The notes under the pieces: generated by a model | Told to the model about the DNA's origin: nothing | Seen by the model: only the letters and a program-made list of their open reading frames with translations | The model's database searches: none | Part shown: positions 24,799-34,660 of the stretch, piece after piece | Position numbering within the stretch: the stretch's first letter is position 1 | How the letters are laid out: every line of letters begins with the position of its first letter | From: Sphingobium sp. EM0848 | GTDB taxonomy: Bacteria > Pseudomonadota > Alphaproteobacteria > Sphingomonadales > Sphingomonadaceae | Assembly: GCF_013375555.1 (NCBI RefSeq) | Contig: NZ_JABXWB010000005.1 | Location: 1 to 64,000, forward strand | Length of the DNA stretch: 64,000 nt | Direction: 5' to 3' | Program-made: the position numbers and the translations under genes

Positions 24799-26286
24799 TC
24801 ACAAATGGCTCGGCGCTTGCGGCAGAAAGACGGTCTTGATCTCCAGATAGGGGTCCATGCCCTCCGGCCCGCCCTCACGCCCGACGCCGGATTTCTTGAA
24901 ACCGCCGAACGGATTGGTCAGGTCGAATTCCCGGCCATTCTGGGTGTAATGGCCGGTCCGAATATGTCGGGCCATGGCATAGGCACGGTCGGTATCCTCG
25001 GTATAGACGGCGCCCGACAGGCCGAAATCGCTGGCATTGGCGATTTCCGCCGCCTGTTCCTCGCTGTCATAGGGGATGACGGCGGTGACGGGGCCGAAGA
25101 TTTCCTCCTGGGCAATGGTCATGCCATTATCGACGCCGGTAAAGAGGGTCGGCTCGATGAAATAGCCCTGGTTGAGATCGGCAGGACGGCCGCCGCCAGT
25201 CGCAACCTGAGCGCCTTCGGAGCGACCCTTGTCTATATAATATTGGACCCGCTCCATCTGCCGCTTCATCGCGACCGGTCCCATATAGACGCCTTCCTCC
25301 AGCGGATTGCCGACCTTGATCGCTGCCATAGACGTGGCGAGGCTTTCGACATAATCGTCATGACGCGCGCGCGGCACCAGCACGCGGCTGTTGTTGATGC
25401 ACACCTGGCCGCTCATCATCGTAACGAGTGGCGCCAACATCGGGCCGAGTTTGGCCGGGTCGAAATCGTCGAGTACGATCGCCGCCGACTTGCCACCCAG
25501 TTCCATGGTGTAGCGCGCCATGCGCGAAGCGCAGACCGAGGCGATATGCAGCCCCGCCGCAGTTGATCCGGTGAAGGACACCTTGTCGATCCCCGGATGG
25601 CTGATGAGTTGATCCGACACTTCACGTTCGGCCGGCAGGATGTTGAGGACGCCGTCAGGCAGTCCGGCTTCCTCCACGGCCTCGGCAAGGAGGAACATTT
25701 CCAGCGGCGTTTCCGGTGCGGGCTTGCAGACCACGGTGCAGCCCGCGGCCAGCGCCGGGGCGACCTTCGACAGCATGGTCATCAGCGGCCCGTTCCAGGG
25801 CGCGATGGCGGCAACAACGCCGACCGGCTCCTTCACGACAATGGCGACCTTGGACATATAGCCGTTCGACTGGCGCAGATCCTCGAAGGCATAGCTTTCA
25901 GCGACACCCGCATAATAGTCGAGTATCCCCGGTCCGCCAGCGCTTGATCCCTTGGCGATCATCACCGGCGTGCCGATCTGCGCAGTCCACGCCTTGTCGA
26001 GCGCTTCGGAGCGCTTGGCCAATGCCGCACCGATGGCCCGCATCTTCGCCGCGCGCTCGGCGGGTGTCATGCGGGGCCACGGCCCCTTGTCGAAGGCCTG
26101 ACGCGCCGCCGCGACCGCTGCCTGCATATCCCCGATTGAGGCTTCGGGCACTTCGAAGAACTGCTCTTCATTGGCCGGGTTCACCAGGCGAAGCTTCCGA
26201 TCGCTGGCAGGCCGCACCCAGCGTCCACCGATGAACAGCTTGTCGGGATGGGCCAGAGTCGGCGCGTCAGTGGCGGATGCGGTCAT
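24799..26286 (-). CDS. aldehyde dehydrogenase (NAD(P)+), copy 1
   Basis: 495 aa ALDH with the catalytic Cys296 (SGQVCINNSR) and general-base Glu262 (MELGGKSAA), plus NAD-binding AIAPWNGPL. It oxidises an aldehyde to an acid, probably one made by the divergently encoded zinc alcohol dehydrogenase at 26420. The promoter between the two holds a copy of the shared element. First gene of the ALDH-GST-SDR operon; a gap of 79 bp separates it from the GST. Confidence 0.94.
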   Translation of the reverse strand: MTASATDAPTLAHPDKLFIGGRWVRPASDRKLRLVNPANEEQFFEVPEASIGDMQAAVAAARQAFDKGPWPRMTPAERAAKMRAIGAALAKRSEALDKAWTAQIGTPVMIAKGSSAGGPGILDYYAGVAESYAFEDLRQSNGYMSKVAIVVKEPVGVVAAIAPWNGPLMTMLSKVAPALAAGCTVVCKPAPETPLEMFLLAEAVEEAGLPDGVLNILPAEREVSDQLISHPGIDKVSFTGSTAAGLHIASVCASRMARYTMELGGKSAAIVLDDFDPAKLGPMLAPLVTMMSGQVCINNSRVLVPRARHDDYVESLATSMAAIKVGNPLEEGVYMGPVAMKRQMERVQYYIDKGRSEGAQVATGGGRPADLNQGYFIEPTLFTGVDNGMTIAQEEIFGPVTAVIPYDSEEQAAEIANASDFGLSGAVYTEDTDRAYAMARHIRTGHYTQNGREFDLTNPFGGFKKSGVGREGGPEGMDPYLEIKTVFLPQAPSHL

Positions 26287-26358
26287 TCTGTCATCTCCCG
26301 TCGCCGTGCATGGCGGCGCTTTCCTGATAAGTTATCCGGAGGGCTTGCGCCAACCTTC

Positions 26359-26376
26359 ATTGATCGATTAATGTGA
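26359..26376. promoter_or_regulatory. shared operator-like element, ALDH/ADH divergent promoter
   Basis: The sequence attgatcgattaatgtga contains TCGATTAAT. It is central in the 133-bp divergent region between ALDH and the zinc alcohol dehydrogenase. Confidence 0.55.
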
Positions 26377-26419
26377 ACTCATAAAGACATCGACCGAATA
26401 AACAAGAGGGAGAGGGCGC

Positions 26420-27487
26420 ATGCGCGCAGCCATTCGTCGTGGCCCAGCCATCATCGTTGACGATTATGAGCTCCCCCCCTTGCAGAACGGGCAGGTCCGG
26501 GTGCGCACCTTGCATTGCGGCATTTGCGGGTCCGATCTTCATGCCGTCCACCATTTCGAACCCTTTATCGACTATGGCCGCCGCGCAGGCCTGCTGACGG
26601 GCCGCATCGATCCGAACAAGGATGTGGTGCTGGGCCATGAATTCTGTGCCGAGATTGTGGAGTTCGGGCCGAATACGGAAAAAACATTGAAGGAAGGTGC
26701 CCTCGTCGGTGCCTTCGCGGTCAATTTCGATGACAAGGGCGCAGAAGGCGTCGGCTTTTCCAACCGCTATCCGGGGGGCTATGCCGAATATATGGTGCTG
26801 ACCGAAAGCATGCTGCTGCCGGTCACCAATGGCTGCCCCAGCGAACAGGCGGCGCTGGTCGAGCCGATGGCGGTCGCTGTCCATGCCGTGAACAAGGCCG
26901 ACCATGGCGACAGCGCCTATATGGTGATCGGTTGCGGGCCGATCGGGCTTGCCATCATTGCGGAGCTGAAAGCACGCGGCTTAGGGCCCGTCATCGCCTC
27001 CGACTTCGTGGCCGAGCGGCGTGCCATTGCGGAAAGACTGGGCGCGGACGTCATCGTCAATCCGGCGGAGCACGATCCGCACGGACACTGGATCGCGACC
27101 GGCGTGCCCTATGGCCCGACCGTCTATCCACGCGTGCAGACCCAGACAAAGCGCGCAATCCTGTTCGAATGCGTCGGCGTGCCCGGCATGTTGAACGCGC
27201 TGATCGACGCCGCCCCCAGAGGCGCGCAGATCATCATCGCCGGCGTGTGTATGGCGCCCGATCAGATCGAGCCATCCATGGCGATCAACAAGGAACTGGA
27301 ACTGAAATTCGTCATCGCCTATTCGGCCGACGAGTTCCGTCAGACCATGCACCGCGTCTGCGAGGGCGAACTGGACGTCACACCCATGATCAGCCGCATC
27401 ATCGGTTTGGACGAGGTGCCTGCGACTTTCGAAGAACTGCTTACCCAGCCGCGCGCCGCCAAAGTGCTGGTCGATCCCAGGCGTTGA
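26420..27487 (+). CDS. zinc-dependent alcohol dehydrogenase (MDR family)
   Basis: Medium-chain dehydrogenase of 355 aa. The catalytic zinc region HCGICGSDLH and GHEF(C)AEI are present, and VIGCGPIGLAII is the Rossmann motif. The four-Cys structural-zinc loop of classical ADHs is missing; the corresponding segment is GAFAVNFDDKGAEGVGFSNR. It resembles the sorbitol/threonine-dehydrogenase-like branch. The ATG follows AGAGGGAGAGGG. Divergent from ALDH and 71 bp upstream of a TonB receptor in the same direction, so alcohol oxidation and uptake appear to be co-expressed. Confidence 0.92.
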   Translation: MRAAIRRGPAIIVDDYELPPLQNGQVRVRTLHCGICGSDLHAVHHFEPFIDYGRRAGLLTGRIDPNKDVVLGHEFCAEIVEFGPNTEKTLKEGALVGAFAVNFDDKGAEGVGFSNRYPGGYAEYMVLTESMLLPVTNGCPSEQAALVEPMAVAVHAVNKADHGDSAYMVIGCGPIGLAIIAELKARGLGPVIASDFVAERRAIAERLGADVIVNPAEHDPHGHWIATGVPYGPTVYPRVQTQTKRAILFECVGVPGMLNALIDAAPRGAQIIIAGVCMAPDQIEPSMAINKELELKFVIAYSADEFRQTMHRVCEGELDVTPMISRIIGLDEVPATFEELLTQPRAAKVLVDPRR

Positions 27488-27558
27488 GGAAAGCGGCACG
27501 GCGAACGTCATCATAAAAGAAAGGCCATTATTCAACAAGCACAACAGGGGAGAGGATA

Positions 27559-29952
27559 ATGCGTAATCGGTACAACCGGTGTGCGGTGCTGCAAGGCACC
27601 GCGGCACTGCTGGCGCTTGCCGCCAGCCAGCAAGCATGGGCACAGCAGGCCGCTCCGGCCGGGCAGGAACCCACGATCGAAGAAATCATCGTCACCGGAC
27701 GCCTGCGCGCAGAACGCCTGCAGGATGCACCGTTGGCGGTCACCGCGCTCAGCGGTAACACCCTACAAAAACAGGCTATTTCTGACGTTCAAGGCATTTC
27801 GAAAATGGTGCCGTTGATGGTCGTGGGCCGCCAGGTATCGGGATCGGGTGCCAGCATCTTCCTGCGCGGCGTCGGGTCTTCCTCGCTGAGTTCCGGCTTC
27901 GATCAGTCGGTAGCTCTCAATCTCGATGGCATCGCCATGACCCGTGGGCGTGAAATCATCAATACCCAATATGATCTGAAACAGGTCGAAGTCCTGAAAG
28001 GTCCGCAGGCACTGTTCTTCGGTAAGAACAGCACTGGCGGCGTTGTGTCGATGACCACCGCCGATCCGGGCAAAAGCTTCGAAGCCATGGTCAAGGCGGG
28101 CTATGAATTCGTCGCCGACGAACGCTATGCCGAGGCGATGATTTCCAGCCCGCTTTCGGACAGGTTCGGCGTCCGTTTCGCCATGCGCGCATCGAAAATG
28201 GACGGCTATTTCAAGAATGTGGCGCAGGCCAACACGACCAACGGCTTCTTCCGCCAACCTGCGTCCGACCGCGTTCCCTACGGCAGCGCCCTGTCAGGCC
28301 GCCTGACACTGAAATATGACGCGGACGATTTCGTCGCTACGCTCAAGGCGTCAGGCACGCATATGAAGGATTCCGGCGTCTTCTACGAACGCCGCTGCGG
28401 TGCGGGACGAAGCGTTCCGCAACTCACCCTTGGTGTTGCCGATCCCTATGCCGACTGCCGGATCAACGGCGAGATTTCGACAGCCAACATTCCATTACCG
28501 ATCGCCAGCACCATGAGTTACCAGCGCAAGGACGGGGAAACCTATGACGATCACAAGTCAGGCGTTCTTTCGCTGCGCCTCGACAAGACGTTGGACACCG
28601 TTACCCTGACGTCGATCACCGGCTATTATGCCTATAAACAACATGACGCGAACAGCTTCAGCGGCGCAACACTCGGTATCTATTCCGGGCAGGAGATCAA
28701 ATTCCGGCAGTTCAGCCAGGAACTTCGCGCGCTGACCTCATTTGACGGTCCCTTCAATGCAACATTGGGCGCCTATTACGCCAAGGGCAAGCTTAACTTC
28801 AACTTCGACTCACTGGTTTTCGCTGATCCCGTCGATCCGGCGACCGGCCGTTATGACACTTTCCGCCTGCGCAACGGCTTTACCGACGAAACCTGGTCGG
28901 CCTTCGCGGAACTGACATGGAAGATCGCGCCTGAACTGGAACTGGCGGGCGGCGCGCGCTACTCGAAACAGAAGCGCGATTCCTATGTGAACCAGATTTA
29001 CGTCCATCCGACCCGGCTTAATCTGTTCGCGGTCAAATATATTCCGCACCGTTTCCGCGACGACAATGTCTCGCCTCAGGCCACGTTGACCTGGAAACCC
29101 AATCAGGATGTGACGCTTTACGCGGCCTATAAGCAGGGCTTCAAGACGGGCGGGTTCAATACCAGCATATCGGTGACGCCGACGACGACGGCCGACTCCG
29201 GCGACTTTGCTTCCGAAAAGGCCAAGGGCGGCGAGGTCGGCCTGCGAACCCGCATCGCCAATATGCTGAGCTTCAACCTGACCGGCTATTATTATGACTA
29301 TGACGATCTGCAAGTGCAGGTCTTCAACGCGGTGACGCAGGCGCAGGAAGTACAGAATGTCGGCACGCTTCGGATCAAGGGTATCGAAGCGGAAGCCATG
29401 CTGGATGTTCCCAACGCGCCGGGCCTCCAGTTGCGCACGGCTGCGGCCTATAACAACGCGCAATATCATGACTTCCTGGGAACCTGCTACACGGGACAGA
29501 CCATTTCCGCGGGCTGCAATCAGGTGCTGAACGCGGCGGGAACAGCCTATCAGAAGCAGGACCTGGAAGGCCGCACGCCACCCAAGGCACCGCGCTTTTC
29601 TTTCCAGTTCGGCATCAACTATGATTATCCGTTGTCCGACGATCTGCGGCTCGGCTTCAACTGGGGCGCGCAATATACTTCAAAATATAATTTCTCCGAC
29701 GCTCTGCGCCCCGATGCTGTCCAGCGCGGCTTCACCCGTTATGACGCGGGCGTGCGCCTATCCAGCGTCAGTGCGGGCTGGGAAGTGGCGCTGATCGGCC
29801 GCAACCTGACCAATGAACTGGTCGTGACATCGGCCAACGACATGCCGCGTCAGGGATCGGGCACGGGCACGGCCGTCGGCGCACCGGGCGACCTCAACGC
29901 CATTGTCGAGCGTGGTCGGGAAGTGCATCTCCAACTTTCCTACCGCTTTTGA
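27559..29952 (+). CDS. TonB-dependent receptor
   Basis: 797 aa outer-membrane receptor. Residues 1-29 form a signal peptide (ending AWAQ). The TonB-box region EEIIVTGRLRAERLQ follows, and the plug carries VLKGPQALFFGKNSTGG, a variant with ALFFGKNS in place of the usual GTLFGRN. The C-terminus is VHLQLSYRF with the terminal Phe expected by the barrel assembly machinery. It shares the ALxFGKNS variant and an extracellular CYxGQ-xIxxGC segment with the STN receptor at 48417, suggesting a common ancestry and perhaps a related ligand. It ends at a strong terminator. Confidence 0.94.
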   Translation: MRNRYNRCAVLQGTAALLALAASQQAWAQQAAPAGQEPTIEEIIVTGRLRAERLQDAPLAVTALSGNTLQKQAISDVQGISKMVPLMVVGRQVSGSGASIFLRGVGSSSLSSGFDQSVALNLDGIAMTRGREIINTQYDLKQVEVLKGPQALFFGKNSTGGVVSMTTADPGKSFEAMVKAGYEFVADERYAEAMISSPLSDRFGVRFAMRASKMDGYFKNVAQANTTNGFFRQPASDRVPYGSALSGRLTLKYDADDFVATLKASGTHMKDSGVFYERRCGAGRSVPQLTLGVADPYADCRINGEISTANIPLPIASTMSYQRKDGETYDDHKSGVLSLRLDKTLDTVTLTSITGYYAYKQHDANSFSGATLGIYSGQEIKFRQFSQELRALTSFDGPFNATLGAYYAKGKLNFNFDSLVFADPVDPATGRYDTFRLRNGFTDETWSAFAELTWKIAPELELAGGARYSKQKRDSYVNQIYVHPTRLNLFAVKYIPHRFRDDNVSPQATLTWKPNQDVTLYAAYKQGFKTGGFNTSISVTPTTTADSGDFASEKAKGGEVGLRTRIANMLSFNLTGYYYDYDDLQVQVFNAVTQAQEVQNVGTLRIKGIEAEAMLDVPNAPGLQLRTAAAYNNAQYHDFLGTCYTGQTISAGCNQVLNAAGTAYQKQDLEGRTPPKAPRFSFQFGINYDYPLSDDLRLGFNWGAQYTSKYNFSDALRPDAVQRGFTRYDAGVRLSSVSAGWEVALIGRNLTNELVVTSANDMPRQGSGTGTAVGAPGDLNAIVERGREVHLQLSYRF

Positions 29953-29955
29953 CAG

Positions 29956-29992
29956 AAAAGGCGCGCCATCCCCTTGGGACGGCGCGCCTTTT
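29956..29992. terminator. bidirectional rho-independent terminator
   Basis: A 12-bp perfect stem, AAAAGGCGCGCC and GGCGCGCCTTTT, with a 13-nt loop. It lies exactly between the convergent TonB receptor genes. The A-run on one side and T-run on the other let it serve both strands. Confidence 0.9.
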
Positions 29993-30015
29993 CATTTCTG
30001 TCCTTCGCTGGTTGA

Positions 30016-32202
30016 TCAGAACTTCATTTCGAACGCGACGCCATAGGTTCGCGGCGTGCCATATTGCTGGAGTATGGCCTGCGGTTCCTGAAGCACCTGC
30101 GCCAGATATTTGGTATCGGTCAGGTTCTCGCCATAAACGCCGATGGTGTAGTGACCATCAGGCGTCGTCCAGTTCACCCGCGCCGCCATCAGGCCATAGC
30201 CCTTCTGCTCAGTCTGATGCCCGGCATCGAAGAAGAAGCGCGATGTGCGGTAATAGCTGGCGGTCGCGAGGAATTTCCCATCCGCGAGCTTGGTTTCGTA
30301 CGTAATCGCCGCGTTGCCGGTCCAATCGGGCGCGCGGGTCATCTGGAAGCCACCCGCATCGACGCTGGCAGTCCGGATCGGATCGCCGGGGAAGCCTGTG
30401 CCGAGATAGGTCGGCGCTTCGGGGAATTCCAGATAGCGCGCATGGGTATAGGCGCCACCCAGCTCGATCCGCAGCGGCTCGGCCAGCTTGACCGACAACT
30501 GGACGTCCGCGCCGTAGATTCGCGCCTTTGCGGCATTCACCAGTATCGAAGCCGTATTGGTGAAACGATTCACCTGAAGATTGCGGAAATTATACAGGAA
30601 CGCCGATGTTTCGAACCGGAATCCGGGCCTTGATGTCTTGAAACCGACTTCGAATGCATCGATCTTTTCGGGTTTGACCGGGTCCTTGCTGAATCCCGTT
30701 GCGTTGAACACGCCCGACTTGTTGCCGCGACTGGCCGAAGCATAGACGCTCATATTGTTATCGATGGCATAACGCAGCACCGCCCGCGGGGTGAAGGCGC
30801 GGAATGTCGTACTGGCGCCGTCAAAAGCCGAAGGCGGGAAAGCAGCGAACCGGTCCCTGATCTTGTCGATGCTGTATCGGCCACCCAGCGTCAGGAACAA
30901 TTTATCGTTGAAACTATAGGTGCCGTCGAGAAACGCCGCATAGGATTCCGAATAGTTGGCTGCGTCGAAAACGTTAAGGGGCGCACCACCGTTGAATGTC
31001 GCGAGATAGCTGGGGTAGCGGGAATTGTCGTGGTAATAATAAAGACCCGCGACATATTGCAACGGTCCACTGCCGTTCGATGCCAGGTTCAATTCCTGGG
31101 TGAAAGTTTTTTCCTGTGGGTCGAATACACCGTGGAACAGCGTCAGGTTTGTCGCGTCATAATCCTGCGAGATGAAAACGCTCTCGTCACGATAGCCGGT
31201 ATAGGAAGTCAGCGTCGCGCTGCCCAGATCCAGCCGCGTGCGCAGCGTGATGCCATCGGCGTTGACCTTGAACGCCAGTGGCGCGTTGAGGTTCACTGTA
31301 CCCCGCACCTGAGGGATGACGACTGGCTGCGGCGTGCCGGGCAGCAGCGTTTCAATCAGCGCGGGATCATTGGCCATCGAATAGCCCCGATAGGCGCTGT
31401 ATGTCGCCGACGAATTGTCGTTGATCCTGGTATGCTCATAGGTCAGCAGAAAGGACAAAGCATCGGTCGGCTTGAACAGCAGCTTGGCGCGGACGTTCCA
31501 GTTATCTGCCGTGTCGGCATTCCTGCCAGCGTACAGATTATACTGGAAGCCATCAGTACGACGGCGCTGGGCGGAAAAACCGACCGCCAGCGTATCAGTG
31601 ATCCCCGTCGAGACGACGGCTGAGGTACGCAGTTCGTTGAAGCGCCCATAGCTGATCTTGACATTCATCGACGGTTCAAAGGTCGGTTCCAGCGTCGTCA
31701 CCAAAATGGCGCCACCCGTTGCATTCTTGCCGAACAATGTGCCCTGCGGCCCCTTCAACACCTGAATGGATTCGACATCGGCAATATCGAAATTGTTCGA
31801 CAACTGGCTCGGCCGATAGAAGCCATCGACATAGGTTGCGACCGAGGCATTCAGGCCCGCGCCCGCCACGGAACTGCCGACGCCGCGCAAAGTAGGCTGC
31901 GAGAAACCACCCGACAGGTCGAGCCGCAAGCCCGGAACCACTTGCCCCAGTTGCTGGGTGGCTGTGACGCCCGCCCCCGCCAACTGGTTGCTGGTAACGG
32001 CGGCGATCGCGATCGGAACGTCGGTCAATCGCTCCTCGCGGCGCTGCGCGGTGACGACAATGTCGTCCGACGATGGTGCGGCCGCCTGATCCGGCGTGGT
32101 TTGTGCCCAGCCCGGCGCCACAATGGCGCAACTGAGCGCGATAAGGGAAACAGCTGTCAATTGGCGAAAGGCCGAACGCCTAGTAGCGAAGTCGTAAATC
32201 AT
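30016..32202 (-). CDS. TonB-dependent receptor (paralogue of the one at 59993)
   Basis: 728 aa receptor with a signal peptide ending APGWAQ, TonB box region DDIVVTAQRREERL, and plug motif VLKGPQGTLFGKNATGG. The ATG at 32202 is chosen because GGGAGAGT precedes it; the upstream GTG has no signal. It resembles the receptor at 59993 along its whole length (STYVDGFY in the plug, KSGVFN / KAGVLN in the barrel, and a C-terminal TYGV). Each of the two is next to an amidohydrolase gene of the same family. Its promoter is in the 332-bp region upstream. Confidence 0.93.
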   Translation of the reverse strand: MIYDFATRRSAFRQLTAVSLIALSCAIVAPGWAQTTPDQAAAPSSDDIVVTAQRREERLTDVPIAIAAVTSNQLAGAGVTATQQLGQVVPGLRLDLSGGFSQPTLRGVGSSVAGAGLNASVATYVDGFYRPSQLSNNFDIADVESIQVLKGPQGTLFGKNATGGAILVTTLEPTFEPSMNVKISYGRFNELRTSAVVSTGITDTLAVGFSAQRRRTDGFQYNLYAGRNADTADNWNVRAKLLFKPTDALSFLLTYEHTRINDNSSATYSAYRGYSMANDPALIETLLPGTPQPVVIPQVRGTVNLNAPLAFKVNADGITLRTRLDLGSATLTSYTGYRDESVFISQDYDATNLTLFHGVFDPQEKTFTQELNLASNGSGPLQYVAGLYYYHDNSRYPSYLATFNGGAPLNVFDAANYSESYAAFLDGTYSFNDKLFLTLGGRYSIDKIRDRFAAFPPSAFDGASTTFRAFTPRAVLRYAIDNNMSVYASASRGNKSGVFNATGFSKDPVKPEKIDAFEVGFKTSRPGFRFETSAFLYNFRNLQVNRFTNTASILVNAAKARIYGADVQLSVKLAEPLRIELGGAYTHARYLEFPEAPTYLGTGFPGDPIRTASVDAGGFQMTRAPDWTGNAAITYETKLADGKFLATASYYRTSRFFFDAGHQTEQKGYGLMAARVNWTTPDGHYTIGVYGENLTDTKYLAQVLQEPQAILQQYGTPRTYGVAFEMKF

Positions 32203-32534
32203 CTTCACTCTCCCTGGATTGATCACTTATATAATTTATCGGTTAGTTAATTATACTCACAGACTCAATCAAGAACCGATTAGAAATATCAGCACAATTA
32301 AATATCAAGATATGAATTGATTACGCCACGCAATGACGCGAACAGCGCACATAACGCTGCACGACATTGTTGTATTTGAGACTTTCAGGTTCCGGTAAGC
32401 CAATTATATGGCCGGAACGTCAGCCAATATTGATGAATTTCTTCCACAGCATTACCACCACGGAAGAGGGTCAGCTCCGAACAGATGCGGGACCATGCCC
32501 TTGATGAAATCAGGTCATAGCCGAGGGCTGCCGG
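32203..32534. promoter_or_regulatory. 332-bp gene-free region with promoter elements
   Basis: AT-rich in its first 120 bp. The inverted repeat ATCGGTT (32238-32244) / AACCGAT (32274-32280) and the nearby GTTAGTTAATTAT are related to the shared element. It must hold the promoter of the TonB receptor gene that starts at 32202 and the 3' end of the amidohydrolase transcript. I see no ORF with coding character and no convincing terminator in the remainder. Confidence 0.5.
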
Positions 32535-34385
32535 TCAGGTGACCAGCGCACCCTCGTGGTCATTGGCAATCTTGGCATTATGACGACGGCGGACCAGCTT
32601 GCCGGGATAGGCGCCGGTCGCCTGATCCTGCCGCCGGGTGATCACGCCATTGACCATGGTAAGGTCATAGCCGGTCGCCGCCTGGATGAAACGCTTGGCC
32701 TCGGCGGGCAGATCCTGCACCAGTTCGGGTCGCCCGATGGCCAGCCGATCATAGTCGATGACGTTGATATCGGCTCGCTTACCGGGCGCAAGGACACCGC
32801 GATCGGTGAGACCGTAAAGATCAGCTGGATCCTTGCTGATTTTTCGCACCAGCATCTCGATCGGATAGGTTTGCCCCCGCTTCCGGTCGCGACCCCAATG
32901 GGTCAACAGGAAGGTTGGGAAACTGGCGTCGCAAATGAACTGCACATGCGCGCCGCCATCGCCAAGGCCCATCAGATATTGCGGATCGGTGAGACATTGT
33001 TCCTTCTTGCGCAGATCGCCATCGACATAGCCGGTGGAGAACCAGATCAGGATCGCCTTGCCATCCTGCGCGATCAACCTGTCATAACAGACATCCAGCG
33101 CGCCGCGCCCTTCCGCCGCGCCGATCGCCGCCATGGATTGCGACAGATCGGGCTCATAATCGAGCGCTTCCAGACTGTAGACCGCAGCCATAGAGCGCTG
33201 CAATGTCTCATTGATATGCTTGAAGGGATCGTCGCTGCCGGGATCGATATCGGCTTCGGACAGGATAGCGGCCTTGACCGCCGGATCGGCCATTTTCCTC
33301 GCCCGTTCCTCGACCGAAAAACCGGTGATCGCGACATAGCTCGGCCGCGCGGTGAAGGGATGATAGCTGTCGAGCGAGATCAGCCCGCCCACCGGACGGG
33401 GCGAGAATTGCGGATGAATGCGCTCGCCCGCACCTTTGATGTCAGCGATGATCCCGCGCGCCTTTTCATATTCGGCATCGCCCAGCGCAATCCCTTCAGC
33501 GAAGGTGAAAGTCACCGGCTGGCCGGTGGCCTGATGCAGTCGTCGCATCATCTGGATTTCGGTCGACAGGCTGTGCTTGTCGCGCAGATGGCCGATGCCG
33601 GCCATAGTTTGCTCGCCTTCCTCACCCTCGACGCCGCCGGTGATGCCCGACGGAATGATCTGCAACACGCCACCTCCCGCGTCGCGCATGGCCTCTGCGA
33701 GAACCAGCAGTTCCTGCTCGGCCGCGTTGGTGCCCGGCAGCACACCGCCATCCGATCCGCGATGCATGGTAACGCGGGACGTAGCGAAACCCACGGCGCC
33801 CGCCGCAATCCCTTCGGAAACGATAGCGGCCATTTGCTGGAGATCCGCCTCAGTCGCAGCTTCATCCGTTTCGGCGCGCTTGCCCAGCACATAGGCGCGC
33901 ACCGAGCTGTGCGGTACATGCGCGGCGATATCGAGCGTATAGCTGTTGCGGCTCAGCGCATCGAGATAGTCGGGAAAGCTCTCCCAACCCCAGGGAATGC
34001 CGACATTGAGGGCCGTGCCGGGAATATCCTCGACCCCTTCGGTCAGGGTGATCAGCCAGTCCTCCGTACCCTTGCGTACCGGCGCAAAGCCGATGCCGCA
34101 GGAGCCGATGACGATGGTGGTGACACCATGGCCGGAGGTCGGCATCAGGTCACGATCCCATGTCACCTGGCCGTCATAATGGGTGTGGGGATCAACGAAG
34201 CCGGGCGTTACATATTTGCCGCTGGCGTCGATCACTTCATCCGCCTGCGCACCGATATTGGGGCCGATGGCGACAATCTTTCCGTTCTTGATCGCGATAT
34301 CGCCGACAAAGGGCCTGGCGCCTGTGCCGTCAACGATGGTGCCGTTTTTCAGGAGAATATCATAGCTCACGGCTTCTACCCTCAT
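32535..34385 (-). CDS. amidohydrolase family protein (D-aminoacylase-like), copy 1
   Basis: Metal-dependent hydrolase of 616 aa. The N-terminal beta-sandwich strand ILLKNGTIVDGTGARPF and the first metal motif FVDPHTHYDG (His67, His69) are clear, followed by Cys96 in IGSCGIGF. These align by position with the His67/His69/Cys96 ligands known in D-aminoacylase. The later THxR and SHxK histidines of that enzyme are not visible: the corresponding segments read LQIIPSG and PVTFTFAEG. A conserved acidic motif LGDGGAHVQF remains. The ATG at 34385 has GGAAGGG upstream. It may hydrolyse an amide, lactone or ring C-C bond; substrate unknown. Confidence 0.88.
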   Translation of the reverse strand: MRVEAVSYDILLKNGTIVDGTGARPFVGDIAIKNGKIVAIGPNIGAQADEVIDASGKYVTPGFVDPHTHYDGQVTWDRDLMPTSGHGVTTIVIGSCGIGFAPVRKGTEDWLITLTEGVEDIPGTALNVGIPWGWESFPDYLDALSRNSYTLDIAAHVPHSSVRAYVLGKRAETDEAATEADLQQMAAIVSEGIAAGAVGFATSRVTMHRGSDGGVLPGTNAAEQELLVLAEAMRDAGGGVLQIIPSGITGGVEGEEGEQTMAGIGHLRDKHSLSTEIQMMRRLHQATGQPVTFTFAEGIALGDAEYEKARGIIADIKGAGERIHPQFSPRPVGGLISLDSYHPFTARPSYVAITGFSVEERARKMADPAVKAAILSEADIDPGSDDPFKHINETLQRSMAAVYSLEALDYEPDLSQSMAAIGAAEGRGALDVCYDRLIAQDGKAILIWFSTGYVDGDLRKKEQCLTDPQYLMGLGDGGAHVQFICDASFPTFLLTHWGRDRKRGQTYPIEMLVRKISKDPADLYGLTDRGVLAPGKRADINVIDYDRLAIGRPELVQDLPAEAKRFIQAATGYDLTMVNGVITRRQDQATGAYPGKLVRRRHNAKIANDHEGALVT

Positions 34386-34423
34386 CCTTGCCGCCCTTCC
34401 TTGAGGGCGCTTTATCCTATTCA

Positions 34424-34440
34424 CATTAGATTGATTCAAC
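34424..34440. promoter_or_regulatory. possible operator-like element before amidohydrolase 1
   Basis: The sequence cattagattgattcaac is a degenerate match with TTGATT and TTAGA halves, 39 bp upstream of the amidohydrolase start on the minus strand. Confidence 0.35.
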
Positions 34441-34619
34441 CAGGCAGGTCAAGCGGCTTTGAGCGGGTGAAGGGACCCTTGCCGCACCAGTTCATCATCT
34501 CGCCCAAAAATGGCTGAAAAGCAGGCCTTTGGCGCCTCTCCTTCGGCTGGAACCCACTCTTTGCGGCGGCGACAAAGCCCTTATTGCGCACGGCAATGGC
34601 CGGGCGTATGTCAATCATA

Positions 34620-34633
34620 TTTGATTAATTAAA
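34620..34633. promoter_or_regulatory. shared operator-like element before ABM/MDR operon
   Basis: The sequence tttgattaattaaa is a palindrome with a single mismatched pair, 28 bp upstream of the ABM start. Confidence 0.55.
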
Positions 34634-34660
34634 TAAGAAAGAATCGGAGAGACAGAAGGC

